DNA of 6,992 nucleotides from Kiloniellaceae bacterium (GCA_028280915.1 JANQKX010000092.1:1-6992); one strand, 5' to 3'; counted from the stretch's first letter, positions 1 through 5,952 are shown. Program-made: numbers and translations. The notes: generated by a model from the letters alone, not told the origin.

Positions 1-1052
1 GCATGCTTAATCAGCTGCAGGTGGAACGGGCCGCCGGTCTGGATGGTCTCCACTAGCAGTAGGTTGGGGATATTGGCAGCCAATTGGATATTGGCGGCCC
101 ATTCCACCGGCCCGGCATAGAGGTGGGGGGCCATCTGGGCGTTGAAGGCCTCGGCCATGGCGGCGATCTTCTTGGTCTCCAGGATGCCGCCGGAACGGCC
201 GAGCGCCGGCTGCAGGATCGACGCGCCGCCCGTGCGCAGCAAGGTACCGAATTCCGCCTTGGTGGTCAGGCGCTCCCCGGTGGCGATGGGCAGGTGCACA
301 TGGCGCGCCACCTCGGCGAATTCCAGGAGGTTGTCGGGCGGGATGGGCTCCTCGTACCATAGGGGGTCGAAGGGCTCCAAGCGCTTGCCCAGGCGGATGG
401 CGCCGGCGGTGTTGAACTGGCCGTGGGTGCCGAACAGCAGGTCGACCCGCTCGCCCACCGCCGCGCGGATGGCTTGGCAAAAGCGCACCGAGGTCTCGAT
501 ATCGCTCAGCGCCGGCTGATGCCCGCCGCGCAGGGTATAGGGGCCCGCCGGGTCGAACTTCACCGCCGTGAAGCCCAGATTCATCATCTCCACCGCGCAT
601 TCGGCGGCCAGGTCCGGGCGCACCCAGAATTCGTTGATGTCGTGATGGGGCAGGGGATAGAGGTAGGTGTAAGAGCGGATGCGCTCGTTCATCAGCCCGC
701 CCAAGAGGGCGTGGACCGGCCGGTCATGAGCCTTGCCCAGAATGTCCCAGCAGGCGATCTCCAGGCCGGAAAAGGCGCCCATGACGGTCAGGTCCGGGCG
801 CTGGGTAAAGCCGCTGGAATAGGCCCGGCGGAACATGAGCTCGATGTTCTCCGGGTTCTCCCCGGCCATGTGGCGCTGGAACACATCCTCGATCACGGCG
901 CCCATGGCGGTCGGCCCGATGGAGGCGGCATAGACCTCCCCATAACCCACGATGCCGTTGTCCGTGGTCAGCTTGACGAAGATGAAATAACGCCCGCCCC
1001 AACCCGGCGGCGGCGTGCCCACGACAAAGATTTCCAAGTCCTGCAGCTTCAT
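1..1052 (-). CDS. Mandelate racemase/muconate lactonizing enzyme-family protein (enolase superfamily), C-terminus outside the window
   Basis: The first 350 residues are present and the 3' end is cut by the window edge. Residues 1-125 form the enolase-type capping domain, with GxxGYGE near 35-39 and a WDI-GKA segment at 102-108. A TIM barrel follows. Visible active-site positions are K165 and D167 (VKFDPAG), GTHGQ at 208-212, E234/E235 (WYEEPIPP), E260 (IATGERL) and H310 (APHLYAGP). Counting back from E234 and E260 with the 26-residue spacing of galactonate dehydratases (D183/E209/E235) puts Gly208 where the first metal-ligand Asp normally sits. QPALGR has Ala283 where relatives have the Asp of the His-Asp dyad. 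Known relatives dehydrate, racemise or cycloisomerise sugar acids; the substrate here cannot be assigned. The ATG is preceded by GGAG with a 7-nt spacer. The family call is secure and the exact reaction unknown. Confidence 0.93.
   Translation of the reverse strand, partial: MKLQDLEIFVVGTPPPGWGGRYFIFVKLTTDNGIVGYGEVYAASIGPTAMGAVIEDVFQRHMAGENPENIELMFRRAYSSGFTQRPDLTVMGAFSGLEIACWDILGKAHDRPVHALLGGLMNERIRSYTYLYPLPHHDINEFWVRPDLAAECAVEMMNLGFTAVKFDPAGPYTLRGGHQPALSDIETSVRFCQAIRAAVGERVDLLFGTHGQFNTAGAIRLGKRLEPFDPLWYEEPIPPDNLLEFAEVARHVHLPIATGERLTTKAEFGTLLRTGGASILQPALGRSGGILETKKIAAMAEAFNAQMAPHLYAGPVEWAANIQLAANIPNLLLVETIQTGGPFHLQLIKH
68..103. repeat. Two-copy 18-bp tandem repeat inside the enolase-superfamily gene
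   Basis: GGATATTGGCAGCCAATT (68-85) is followed directly by GGATATTGGCGGCCCATT (86-103), matching at 16 of 18 positions. On the coding strand it gives adjacent AANIQL and AANIPN hexapeptides near residues 319-330. The phase is in frame. Related proteins appear to carry a similar ANIQLA-xxIPN stretch, so part of the likeness may be ancestral rather than a recent duplication. Confidence 0.7.
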
Positions 1053-1086
1053 GGCGTTTCTCCGGATCGCAAATGGCCTAGCGCGG

Positions 1087-1116
1087 ATCTTAGGTCAATG
1101 AGTTAGAGCGAAACAA
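1087..1116 (-). promoter_or_regulatory. Candidate sigma70-like promoter for the enolase-superfamily gene
   Basis: On the minus strand TTGTTT (plus positions 1111-1116) and TAAGAT (1087-1092) are separated by 18 nt. This predicts a start near 1079 and a leader of about 27 nt ending in the GGAG ribosome binding site. The -35 box overlaps the left outer arm of the nested palindrome, so a protein bound there could block the promoter. It was picked by eye and the hexamer matches are moderate. Confidence 0.35.
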
Positions 1117-1156
1117 CAGGCCAGGTGCCTAGGCACCTGATCTCACGTTTGCTCTA
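1104..1156. repeat. Nested symmetric inverted repeat (18-bp perfect palindrome core plus outer arms)
   Basis: The core CAGGTGCCTAGGCACCTG (1122-1139) is its own reverse complement. Outside it, separated by exactly 7 nt on each side, lie TAGAGCGAAAC (1104-1114) and GTTTGCTCTA (1147-1156), which pair over 10 bp with one bulged G. All arms share one centre near 1130. It could be an operator for a dimeric or tetrameric regulator of the leftward gene, or a member of an interspersed palindromic repeat family (TAGAGC/GCTCTA ends of this kind are common between alphaproteobacterial genes). There is no U-tract, so a simple terminator is less likely. Confidence 0.85.
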
Positions 1157-1408
1157 GGCATGCCGGGCCGAATCTCTTGCCGAAGTATGGTCGGGACCAA
1201 TGCCGCGATCCACCGTTTTTGCCCCCTCCTTGTCGCCTGGGAGATCGCTGGCGCATGGTTTTTTGGCGGACGGCGCCCGCGAGGCGGGTCGCTCCTGCCG
1301 CCCAGCCCCTGCCACCTGCCACCCGACCCCCGTCACCCGGCCCACAACGCCCAATCCGGGGCGGGCCGTCCGCGGCCTGATTGGACATTTGGGATAACAA
1401 AAAGAGTA
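1157..1408. other. GC-rich intergenic stretch without a supported gene
   Basis: Frames open on both strands here, but none has a plausible start with a ribosome binding site, and the predicted peptides are low-complexity, rich in Pro, Arg and Gly. The plus strand is C-rich around 1300-1345. A short hairpin is possible at CCCGC-GAG-GCGGG (about 1277-1289), and CCAATC (1351-1356) is mirrored by GATTGG (1379-1384). No function can be supported for either. Confidence 0.5.
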
Positions 1409-1445
1409 TTGACATCCTGCGATAAATCGAGATATCTCGATATAT
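1409..1445 (+). promoter_or_regulatory. Promoter and palindromic operator of the arsR-like gene, overlapping its start codon
   Basis: A consensus -35 TTGACA lies at 1409-1414. A weak -10 (TATCTC, 1433-1438, 18-nt spacer) would start transcription at or very near the ATG at 1444. The perfect 16-bp palindrome ATCGAGATATCTCGAT (1426-1441) covers the -10 region, and weaker symmetry extends from 1422 to 1445. ArsR-family repressors typically bind AT-rich inverted repeats at their own promoters, so autoregulation is the natural reading. The palindrome is directly visible; its role is inferred. Confidence 0.7.
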
Positions 1446-1752
1446 GGACTTAGAACGATCCCTATCCGCTTTGAACAACCCTGTTCGCCGCCAGATACTG
1501 GAGTGGCTGAAAGACCGCGGCAATTTTCCGCCGGCCCTGCCGGAGCATGCCGACGTGGAGGGCGTCTGTGTCGGCTACATTCAAGAGAAAGCCAAGCTGT
1601 CCCAATCGACAATCTCAAACTACATGGGACTGCTGAAACAGGCCGGCTTTGTCGTTGCGGAAAGGCATGGGCAATGGACGTTCTACCGGCGGCATGAAGA
1701 AAACATCCGTGCTTTCCTTTCGGCCGTCGAGGACGAGTTGATCAAGCGCTAG
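1444..1752 (+). CDS. ArsR-family winged-helix transcriptional repressor
   Basis: 102 residues, normal for a single-domain ArsR/SmtB regulator. The N-terminal helix contains LSALNNPVRRQILEWL (7-22), typical of the family. The helix-turn-helix spans about residues 43-66 (IQEKAKLSQSTISNYMGLLKQ), and the wing follows at AERHGQWTFYRR (72-83). There is one cysteine, Cys42 in GVCVGYIQ; no paired-Cys ArsR metal site is visible, so the signal is more likely organic, redox or protein-based than arsenic. ATG 1444 is the only sensible start because an in-frame TAA lies at 1423-1425. No ribosome binding site precedes it and the predicted transcript begins at the ATG, so translation is probably leaderless. 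It lies 82 bp upstream of the co-directional flavin oxidoreductase gene and probably controls both. Confidence 0.93.
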   Translation: MDLERSLSALNNPVRRQILEWLKDRGNFPPALPEHADVEGVCVGYIQEKAKLSQSTISNYMGLLKQAGFVVAERHGQWTFYRRHEENIRAFLSAVEDELIKR

Positions 1753-1834
1753 TGTTTTGAGTCGGGACACGAGGCGGCCGGCGGAGGTCACTGGTTTTTA
1801 CCGCCCGAAACGCATAAAAGATCGAGAGTATGCG

Positions 1835-3088
1835 ATGGAACTGGAGACGACGGCAGACCCCGGCGTTTTGGCGAGCCCGCTCGGGCGTCCCTTGGAACTG
1901 CCCTGCGGCGGCGTGTTGAAAAACCGCCTTGTCAAGGCGGCCATGTCGGACTCCCTGGGCGACGGCGCAGGCAATCCGACCCAGGCCCAGATGCGGCTTT
2001 ATGAACGTTGGGCCGAGGGTGGCGCGGCCTTGTCCTTGATCGGCGAGGTTCAGGTCAGCCCCGGACACCCGGAAAAACCCGGCAACCTGGTTCTTGCGCC
2101 GGACGGGGATCTGTCCGCCATGGCAGAGCTGGCGAGCCGGGGGTCGGCACACGGCGCCCACCTTTGGCCTCAACTGGGTCATGCCGGCGCCCTTTCCCAT
2201 CCGCCGATCGGCCGGCCCCAGGGGCCGTCTCCCATAGATGTTCCGGGGCTTCGCTGCGCGGGGATGTCGCTCCAAGACATCCATGAACTGCCGGATCTCT
2301 ATGCCCGGGCCGCCGCGCTGGCCAAGGACGCGGGTTTCACCGGCGTTCAAGTCCATGCCGGGCATGGTTTCCTGCTGAGTCAATTCTTGTCGCCCCTGTT
2401 TAACCGGAGAACGGATGCCTATGGCGGCCCGGTCGCAAGGCGATTCCGCGTGATCGGCGAAATCATCGAATCGGTAAGGCAGCGCGTCGGGGCATGCTTC
2501 CCGATCGGCATCAAGATCAACGCGACGGACCAATTGGCGGGCGGTCTTACGGAAGACGAAGCTTTGGCGGTGGTCCGCCTGCTCGATCAAACCTCCGTCG
2601 ACCTTGTCGACATCAGTGGCGGCACCTATTTTCCCGGCGCTGCCTCCAGTTCGGATCGCCAGTCCTCTGGCAAGCCTTATTTCATCGACTTTGCAAAGCG
2701 CGCCAAAGGGGAAACCGCCATCCCGATCATGCTGACCGGCGGATTTAAAACGAGGGACCAAGCGGTGGCGGCCGTGGCGAACGGCCATGCCGATGCCGTG
2801 AGCCTTGCCCGCGCCATGGCGCTTGACCCGGCGCTCGCCCAGTCCTGGTTGCATGGTGACGGCGGTGGCGATGGCGGTGGGGACGGTGAAGGTGACGGCA
2901 GTGGCCCCGAATTCCCGGTTTTTGCGGCGCCGCCCCCTGGCGGCGTGACCGCTTGGTACACTCTGCGCCTGACCGACCTTGGTGAAGATGCCGAAGACCG
3001 CTTTGACCTCAGTGCCGCCGCGGCCCTGAAGGCCTATGACGCGAGAGACGGGGAACGATGCCTTAAATGGCGGAAGCGTTTTTCATAA
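1835..3088 (+). CDS. Old Yellow Enzyme-family NADH:flavin oxidoreductase
   Basis: 417 residues forming an FMN-binding TIM barrel. Landmarks are LKNRLVKAAM (28-37), QLGHAG (113-118), the substrate-binding pair H174/H177 in VHAGHGFLLSQFLSP, NRRTDAYGG (190-198), GIKIN (225-229), the phosphate-binding SGG (261-263) and TGGF (301-304). Family members reduce activated C=C bonds or nitro groups with NAD(P)H. There is no C-terminal Fe-S/FAD extension like that of 2,4-dienoyl-CoA reductase, so it is the short, probably cytosolic class. The start at 1835 is preferred because GAGAG lies about 6 nt upstream and homology begins near residue 13; a TTG at 1757 would add 26 unlike residues. It follows the ArsR-type gene in the same direction, suggesting repression lifted by an electrophile or the enzyme's substrate. 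An odd Asp-Gly repeat occupies residues 342-357. Confidence 0.93.
   Translation: MELETTADPGVLASPLGRPLELPCGGVLKNRLVKAAMSDSLGDGAGNPTQAQMRLYERWAEGGAALSLIGEVQVSPGHPEKPGNLVLAPDGDLSAMAELASRGSAHGAHLWPQLGHAGALSHPPIGRPQGPSPIDVPGLRCAGMSLQDIHELPDLYARAAALAKDAGFTGVQVHAGHGFLLSQFLSPLFNRRTDAYGGPVARRFRVIGEIIESVRQRVGACFPIGIKINATDQLAGGLTEDEALAVVRLLDQTSVDLVDISGGTYFPGAASSSDRQSSGKPYFIDFAKRAKGETAIPIMLTGGFKTRDQAVAAVANGHADAVSLARAMALDPALAQSWLHGDGGGDGGGDGEGDGSGPEFPVFAAPPPGGVTAWYTLRLTDLGEDAEDRFDLSAAAALKAYDARDGERCLKWRKRFS
2858..2905 (+). repeat. Four-copy 12-bp coding minisatellite in the flavin oxidoreductase gene
   Basis: Four consecutive 12-bp units begin GAC, GAT, GAC and GAC and encode DGGG, DGGG, DGEG and DGSG (residues 342-357). 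They lie between the last barrel helix (ALAQSWLHG) and the C-terminal PEFPVFAAPPPGG segment. The unit length keeps the frame, so copy number could change without breaking the protein. The result is probably a flexible acidic linker. Confidence 0.85.
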
Positions 3089-3100
3089 ACGCCGTTTGTT
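3076..3100 (+). terminator. Weak candidate terminator overlapping the oxidoreductase stop codon
   Basis: GCGTTT (3076-3081) pairs with AAACGC (3087-3092) across a 5-nt loop, followed by the T-rich CGTTTGTT. The stem is short and the T-run is interrupted, and the hairpin contains the TAA stop. It may act as an inefficient terminator. Confidence 0.3.
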
Positions 3101-3117
3101 GAGCTTTACCGCCCCTA

Positions 3118-3197
3118 TTTCAAGCGACCTGTGCTTTAAGTGATTTGTGTCTCAAGGGACTTATGCTTCAAGGGGCCTGAGCTTCAAGGGATTAGGA
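3118..3197. repeat. Degenerate 16-bp tandem repeat, five units, between convergent genes
   Basis: Units start at 3118, 3134, 3150, 3166 and 3182, with consensus CTTCAAGGGAYTTGTG. The AAG at unit positions 5-7 is present in all five, and most other columns agree in three or four. The consensus contains a small dyad, CAAG-GGA-CTTG. The last unit overlaps the TAA stop of the minus-strand sulfotransferase gene (3192-3194). The array fills the space between two 3' ends. No protein reading or CRISPR-like spacer is present. Confidence 0.8.
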
Positions 3198-4115
3198 AAT
3201 CCGCCCCTCGGCCAGCCAGCGGGCGCAGTCTTGTCCCAGTTCGGCCAGGGCGCGGGCTTCATAGGCGGCGTTGTCGGCCTCGGGCAGGACATCGCGCCAG
3301 CGGCCGTTGCGGCCCCGGTGCAGAAAGCTCCGGGGGCCGCCCTCCCAGAAGAAGCCGCCCGCCGGCACGGTGTGGGCACCGTTTCGGCGCATGTAGTCGA
3401 AGCCGCAGTGGTCGATGATAACGGGCCAGCGGTCCTCGGTCACCGGAATGTCCAAAAAGGCAGCGATGCGCTCAATCTGGCCCGGCAGGTCCGCTTTCAG
3501 CTCGGTGAAATGCACCAGCAGCAGGTTGGGCAGGCCGCGGATCTCCCACCACGAGCGGATGTGGGGCCAGAAGGGCCAGAAGGGCGCGCCGTCCTGTTCC
3601 AGCCAGGTGCGGAAGTACTCCACGACCGTGCCCTCGGGCTTGCCGATGGGCGGCCCGACCCGGCCGGGGGTGTCGTTCACCACGTCGTACCATTCCGCCT
3701 TGGCCGTGCTGTGATGATTGTAAAGGCTCCACAGCACGTCCCGGCCGTCCCGGGCGGAAAAGATGTACTTGGCTTTCGGGGAATACACCAGCGCGTCCAC
3801 CGGCAGATGGGTTTTCAAAAAGCGCCGGTGGTCTTGCCGCTCGATCTCCGCCAGTTTCGCGTCCTTGGGCGGCACCCGGAAATCCACCCAGGGCGACATC
3901 TCCGCCACGGGCAGACCTTCTTGTCCCTGAAATATAAGCTGGGAGACGATCTGCTGCAGCCAGGTGGTGCCCGACTTGGCATAGGTGCTGATAATGACGT
4001 CATCGTCGCGAAAGGCGAAATCATTCCAGATGGTGGAATCGAAATGATGATTAAGAAACTCCCGGGTCTTCACCGGCCAGGCGATGCCCGGGCCGTGACC
4101 CTCTGGCTTTGTCAT
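3192..4115 (-). CDS. PAPS-dependent sulfotransferase, cytosolic type
   Basis: 307 residues, the usual size for a single-domain sulfotransferase. The 5'-phosphosulfate loop is TYAKSGTTW (44-52) with Lys47. The probable catalytic base is His103 in FLKTHLP. The 3'-phosphate-binding segment is FSARDGRDVLWSLYNH (119-134) with Arg122 and Ser130. The C-terminal RGRNGRWRDVL (267-277) corresponds to the family's RKGxxGDWK nucleotide loop with Arg replacing Lys. It should transfer a sulfuryl group from PAPS to a hydroxyl or amine acceptor; the acceptor is unknown. No signal peptide or membrane segment is visible. ATG 4115 is chosen because GGGAAG lies about 11 nt upstream and the extra residues from a TTG at 4163 are unlike the family. 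The upstream toxin gene ends 53 bp away in the same direction, so read-through from the cassette promoter is possible. Confidence 0.94.
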   Translation of the reverse strand: MTKPEGHGPGIAWPVKTREFLNHHFDSTIWNDFAFRDDDVIISTYAKSGTTWLQQIVSQLIFQGQEGLPVAEMSPWVDFRVPPKDAKLAEIERQDHRRFLKTHLPVDALVYSPKAKYIFSARDGRDVLWSLYNHHSTAKAEWYDVVNDTPGRVGPPIGKPEGTVVEYFRTWLEQDGAPFWPFWPHIRSWWEIRGLPNLLLVHFTELKADLPGQIERIAAFLDIPVTEDRWPVIIDHCGFDYMRRNGAHTVPAGGFFWEGGPRSFLHRGRNGRWRDVLPEADNAAYEARALAELGQDCARWLAEGRIS

Positions 4116-4153
4116 GGTGTTTTTTTCTTCCCGCGAAAGGAAGGATACTACGC

Positions 4154-4171
4154 AGGGCAACAAGTGAATTA
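4154..4171. repeat. Left copy of the direct repeat bracketing the XRE-ImmA/PIN cassette
   Basis: AGGGCAACAAGTGAATTA matches the right copy at 5953-5970 at 16 of 18 positions; the first 11 bases are identical. The last three bases (4169-4171) are the complement of the toxin's TAA stop codon. It may be a target duplication, a site of recombination, or a remnant of the integration junction. Confidence 0.75.
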
Positions 4172-4675
4172 CAAAGAAATCCCTTCCAGGCGTAGAAAAT
4201 CGTTAAACGTGATATGAGTGACCCCCTCAAGAACACAAATGTCTGGAATACGCATTTTTTCTCGGCTTTTTTGAAGGGTATTTGCTTTTTCCATACTGAT
4301 CAGTGGCAGGTCTAATGTCATTGCAAGAGCAATGATCGATATATCGTTTAACCCGACCGTTCTCTTGCGATTGCCGTTGTATTCAGAAATGACGGCCTGA
4401 TGTTTTGTCCTTAGCTGCTCTGCGATGGCCAGGTAATCTTGCCACGGCCAATCTCCCGTTCCGATCTCAAGGCATATCAGATCCTTGCACTCTTCTATGC
4501 AAGCACCCATTCGGCCCTGAATAAATCCTAATTCTTCCAATATCTCTGTATTGCAACAAATGCGGCCTGAACGGATGACGGCCTCGACCTGGCGCCAGAG
4601 GGATCCAAAAATGTCTTCGGGCAGATTTTCAAGCGGGTTACTGAGGCCCGATGTGTCCAAGCAATAATCCGCCAT
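4169..4675 (-). CDS. PIN-like putative toxin ribonuclease, probably DUF4411 family
   Basis: 168 residues. The PIN-type acidic positions are in order: Asp7 (YCLDTSG), Glu44 with Glu47 (TEILEEL), Asp111 (LNDISIIALA) and Glu129 (PLISMEK), a spacing that fits a compact Mg-dependent RNase fold. The ending RIPDICVLEGVTHITFNDFLRLEGI is characteristic of the DUF4411 group as I recall it. Members often lie just downstream of XRE/ImmA-IrrE proteins and are treated as candidate type II toxins. Its ATG overlaps the upstream stop by one base (TAATG), and the only ribosome-binding-like sequence (AGGT) is too distant, so it is probably translated by coupling. Composition is AT-richer than the flanking genes. 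A nuclease role is inferred from the fold; assignment to DUF4411 needs a profile search. Confidence 0.82.
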   Translation of the reverse strand: MADYCLDTSGLSNPLENLPEDIFGSLWRQVEAVIRSGRICCNTEILEELGFIQGRMGACIEECKDLICLEIGTGDWPWQDYLAIAEQLRTKHQAVISEYNGNRKRTVGLNDISIIALAMTLDLPLISMEKANTLQKSREKMRIPDICVLEGVTHITFNDFLRLEGISL

Positions 4676-5865
4676 TATGCCGCAAAGTTCGACCTGATGT
4701 CGGAGAGGTGAGATAGCCTTTTTATCCCCAAAAACTCTGCGGCATTGTGATTGGTGATTTGACCGCTATTCCAGGCATCTAGAACCAAGCCCGTATAGAA
4801 ATCTCCGTGGGCGGAGCGATACCTAGAGCCGTAGTAGGATGAACGTCCACCGCCCTTGAACTTTTCTTCTTGTGCGACAAATAGGGGGCGCTTGACTTTC
4901 CAGTAATATCCAGCTTGCACGTATCCAAGGGAGACCAAGCGGATCAACATCGCCTGTTCGCTGACGGCGAACTTCTTGGATAGCTCCGACAGTTTTGAGT
5001 CGTCGAAGGTATCATGGGGCGTGCTCGGTCGGTCGCCGAGTGATTGGTTTAGCTCTGATTTAGGCATCAAAAAGGCCGCCGAGAACTGGTTGCACCAGGC
5101 CTCCACCCTTTTGTGCCCAAACTTGCCTCCGAACCTCGGGGTGCCGCTGATCGCACTGCTCTTGAGCATGATATGGGCGAACTCGTGCATAAGCGTGAAT
5201 GCTTGAGCGCCGGGAGCCTCTGACCCATAAACAATGACGGGCAAAACCTCATCGAATAGACAAAGACCCCGTGCGTTTGCTTTGCTCAGATCGCTCGTTC
5301 GAAGGACCAAAACGCCTATCTGTTCAATTGATCTGCGCAGCATGTTCGGCAGGCTGCCACGTTCCGATGCCTTAAGTGTGGTTTGTTGCTCCACCGAAAA
5401 ACCGAGCGCCTTTCTCGCGTCCAAAGAGGACGCTTCAACATCGGTGTCAACGGTCGCAAACAGGTGCTTGGGAAAGGACGAAACCTCCTCACCAAGCAGT
5501 TCGATCAAGTCCAGGGCGTTGAGCCGGACCTCTTCGGCCCATCTTTGAATTTGGATCAGTTCAGCGGATTTTTGGTCGGCGCCAAATCCACGATGAAACC
5601 GAAAATCCGGCACCAGTTCTGTTTTTGGGATAGCGGGAACATCTTTGAAAACGAACTCCAGAAAAGGTCTGTCGTAAAAGGCCGCCAGTTTACGTGCCTG
5701 TTTGACAGTTGGGGTGGCTTCTCCACTTTCCCAGGCCAGAATGCGATTCGGCGCTACATTTAGCCGCTGTGCCGCCTCCTCAACGGCATAGTTCATACGA
5801 TCACGGGCCCATTTAAGGACTTCGTAGTTTAGCGGGATGACGGCAGACTTTTTCGATGTTTTCAT
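4675..5865 (-). CDS. XRE-family HTH protein fused to an ImmA/IrrE zinc metallopeptidase (COG2856 type), putative antitoxin/regulator
   Basis: 396 residues. An XRE helix-turn-helix covers about 13-68 (AAQRLNVAPNRILAWESGEA at 31-50, typical XRE signature). The peptidase domain has HEFAH at 227-231 (zinc ligands His227 and His231, catalytic Glu228), and Glu255 in VEAWCNQFSAAFLMP is the likely third ligand. A C-terminal region of about 90 residues with YYGSRYR follows. Such proteins bind DNA as repressors and can be inactivated or can cleave partners under stress. Upstream position and overlap with the PIN-like gene point to an antitoxin role. ATG 5865 starts MKTSKK; a GTG at 5886 would add seven residues. 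Neither has a Shine-Dalgarno, and AT-rich TATATT ends 6 nt before the ATG, so leaderless expression is likely. AT-richer than the flanks. Confidence 0.9.
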   Translation of the reverse strand: MKTSKKSAVIPLNYEVLKWARDRMNYAVEEAAQRLNVAPNRILAWESGEATPTVKQARKLAAFYDRPFLEFVFKDVPAIPKTELVPDFRFHRGFGADQKSAELIQIQRWAEEVRLNALDLIELLGEEVSSFPKHLFATVDTDVEASSLDARKALGFSVEQQTTLKASERGSLPNMLRRSIEQIGVLVLRTSDLSKANARGLCLFDEVLPVIVYGSEAPGAQAFTLMHEFAHIMLKSSAISGTPRFGGKFGHKRVEAWCNQFSAAFLMPKSELNQSLGDRPSTPHDTFDDSKLSELSKKFAVSEQAMLIRLVSLGYVQAGYYWKVKRPLFVAQEEKFKGGGRSSYYGSRYRSAHGDFYTGLVLDAWNSGQITNHNAAEFLGIKRLSHLSDIRSNFAA

Positions 5866-5871
5866 ACTAAT

Positions 5872-5877
5872 AATATA
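5872..5877 (-). promoter_or_regulatory. Candidate -10 element of the XRE-ImmA gene (leaderless start)
   Basis: On the minus strand TATATT ends six bases before the ATG at 5865, a spacing that would place transcription start on the initiation codon. No convincing -35 is found 16-18 nt upstream, so an activator or extended contact may be needed. The absence of a ribosome binding site supports a leaderless message. Confidence 0.35.
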
Positions 5878-5919
5878 GACAATCACTGGTAAGTTGCTGC
5901 CCTGAATGCGACATCGTGA

Positions 5920-5948
5920 GCGAGAATTGTTAAGCGAGCGTTAATCAA
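5920..5948. promoter_or_regulatory. Possible operator upstream of the XRE-ImmA gene
   Basis: GCGAG-N5-TTAA (5920-5933) recurs as GCGAG-N2-TTAA (5934-5944 region), and an imperfect dyad reads TTGTTAAGC (5927-5935) against GCGTTAATCAA (5938-5948). It lies 60-80 bp upstream of the XRE gene, where its own product could bind. The symmetry is imperfect, so this is only a candidate. Confidence 0.3.
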
Positions 5949-5952
5949 AGAT

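Noticed and set aside
1351..1384. CCAATC...GATTGG inverted repeat with GGCC inside
   Set aside because: Arms of six bases 22 nt apart in GC-rich sequence are expected by chance, and the interior does not continue the symmetry.
1143..1618. Two overlapping minus-strand frames of 126 and 154 codons upstream of the ArsR-type gene
   Set aside because: Low-complexity Arg/Gly/Pro products that run antisense into the regulator and across its palindromic promoter.
1742..2854. 370-codon open frame on the minus strand
   Set aside because: Antisense to the Old Yellow Enzyme-family gene, with no recognisable motifs and no ribosome binding site.
3118..3197. Possible CRISPR array
   Set aside because: The 16-bp units are directly adjacent without spacers and are degenerate.
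4139..4187. GGAAGG...CCTTCC inverted repeat around the left direct repeat
   Set aside because: Short arms, a long loop and no counterpart at the right end, so it does not act as a terminal inverted repeat.
3147..4217. 356-codon open frame on the plus strand
   Set aside because: Antisense to the sulfotransferase gene, which shows all the expected PAPS-binding motifs. It also crosses the cassette boundary.
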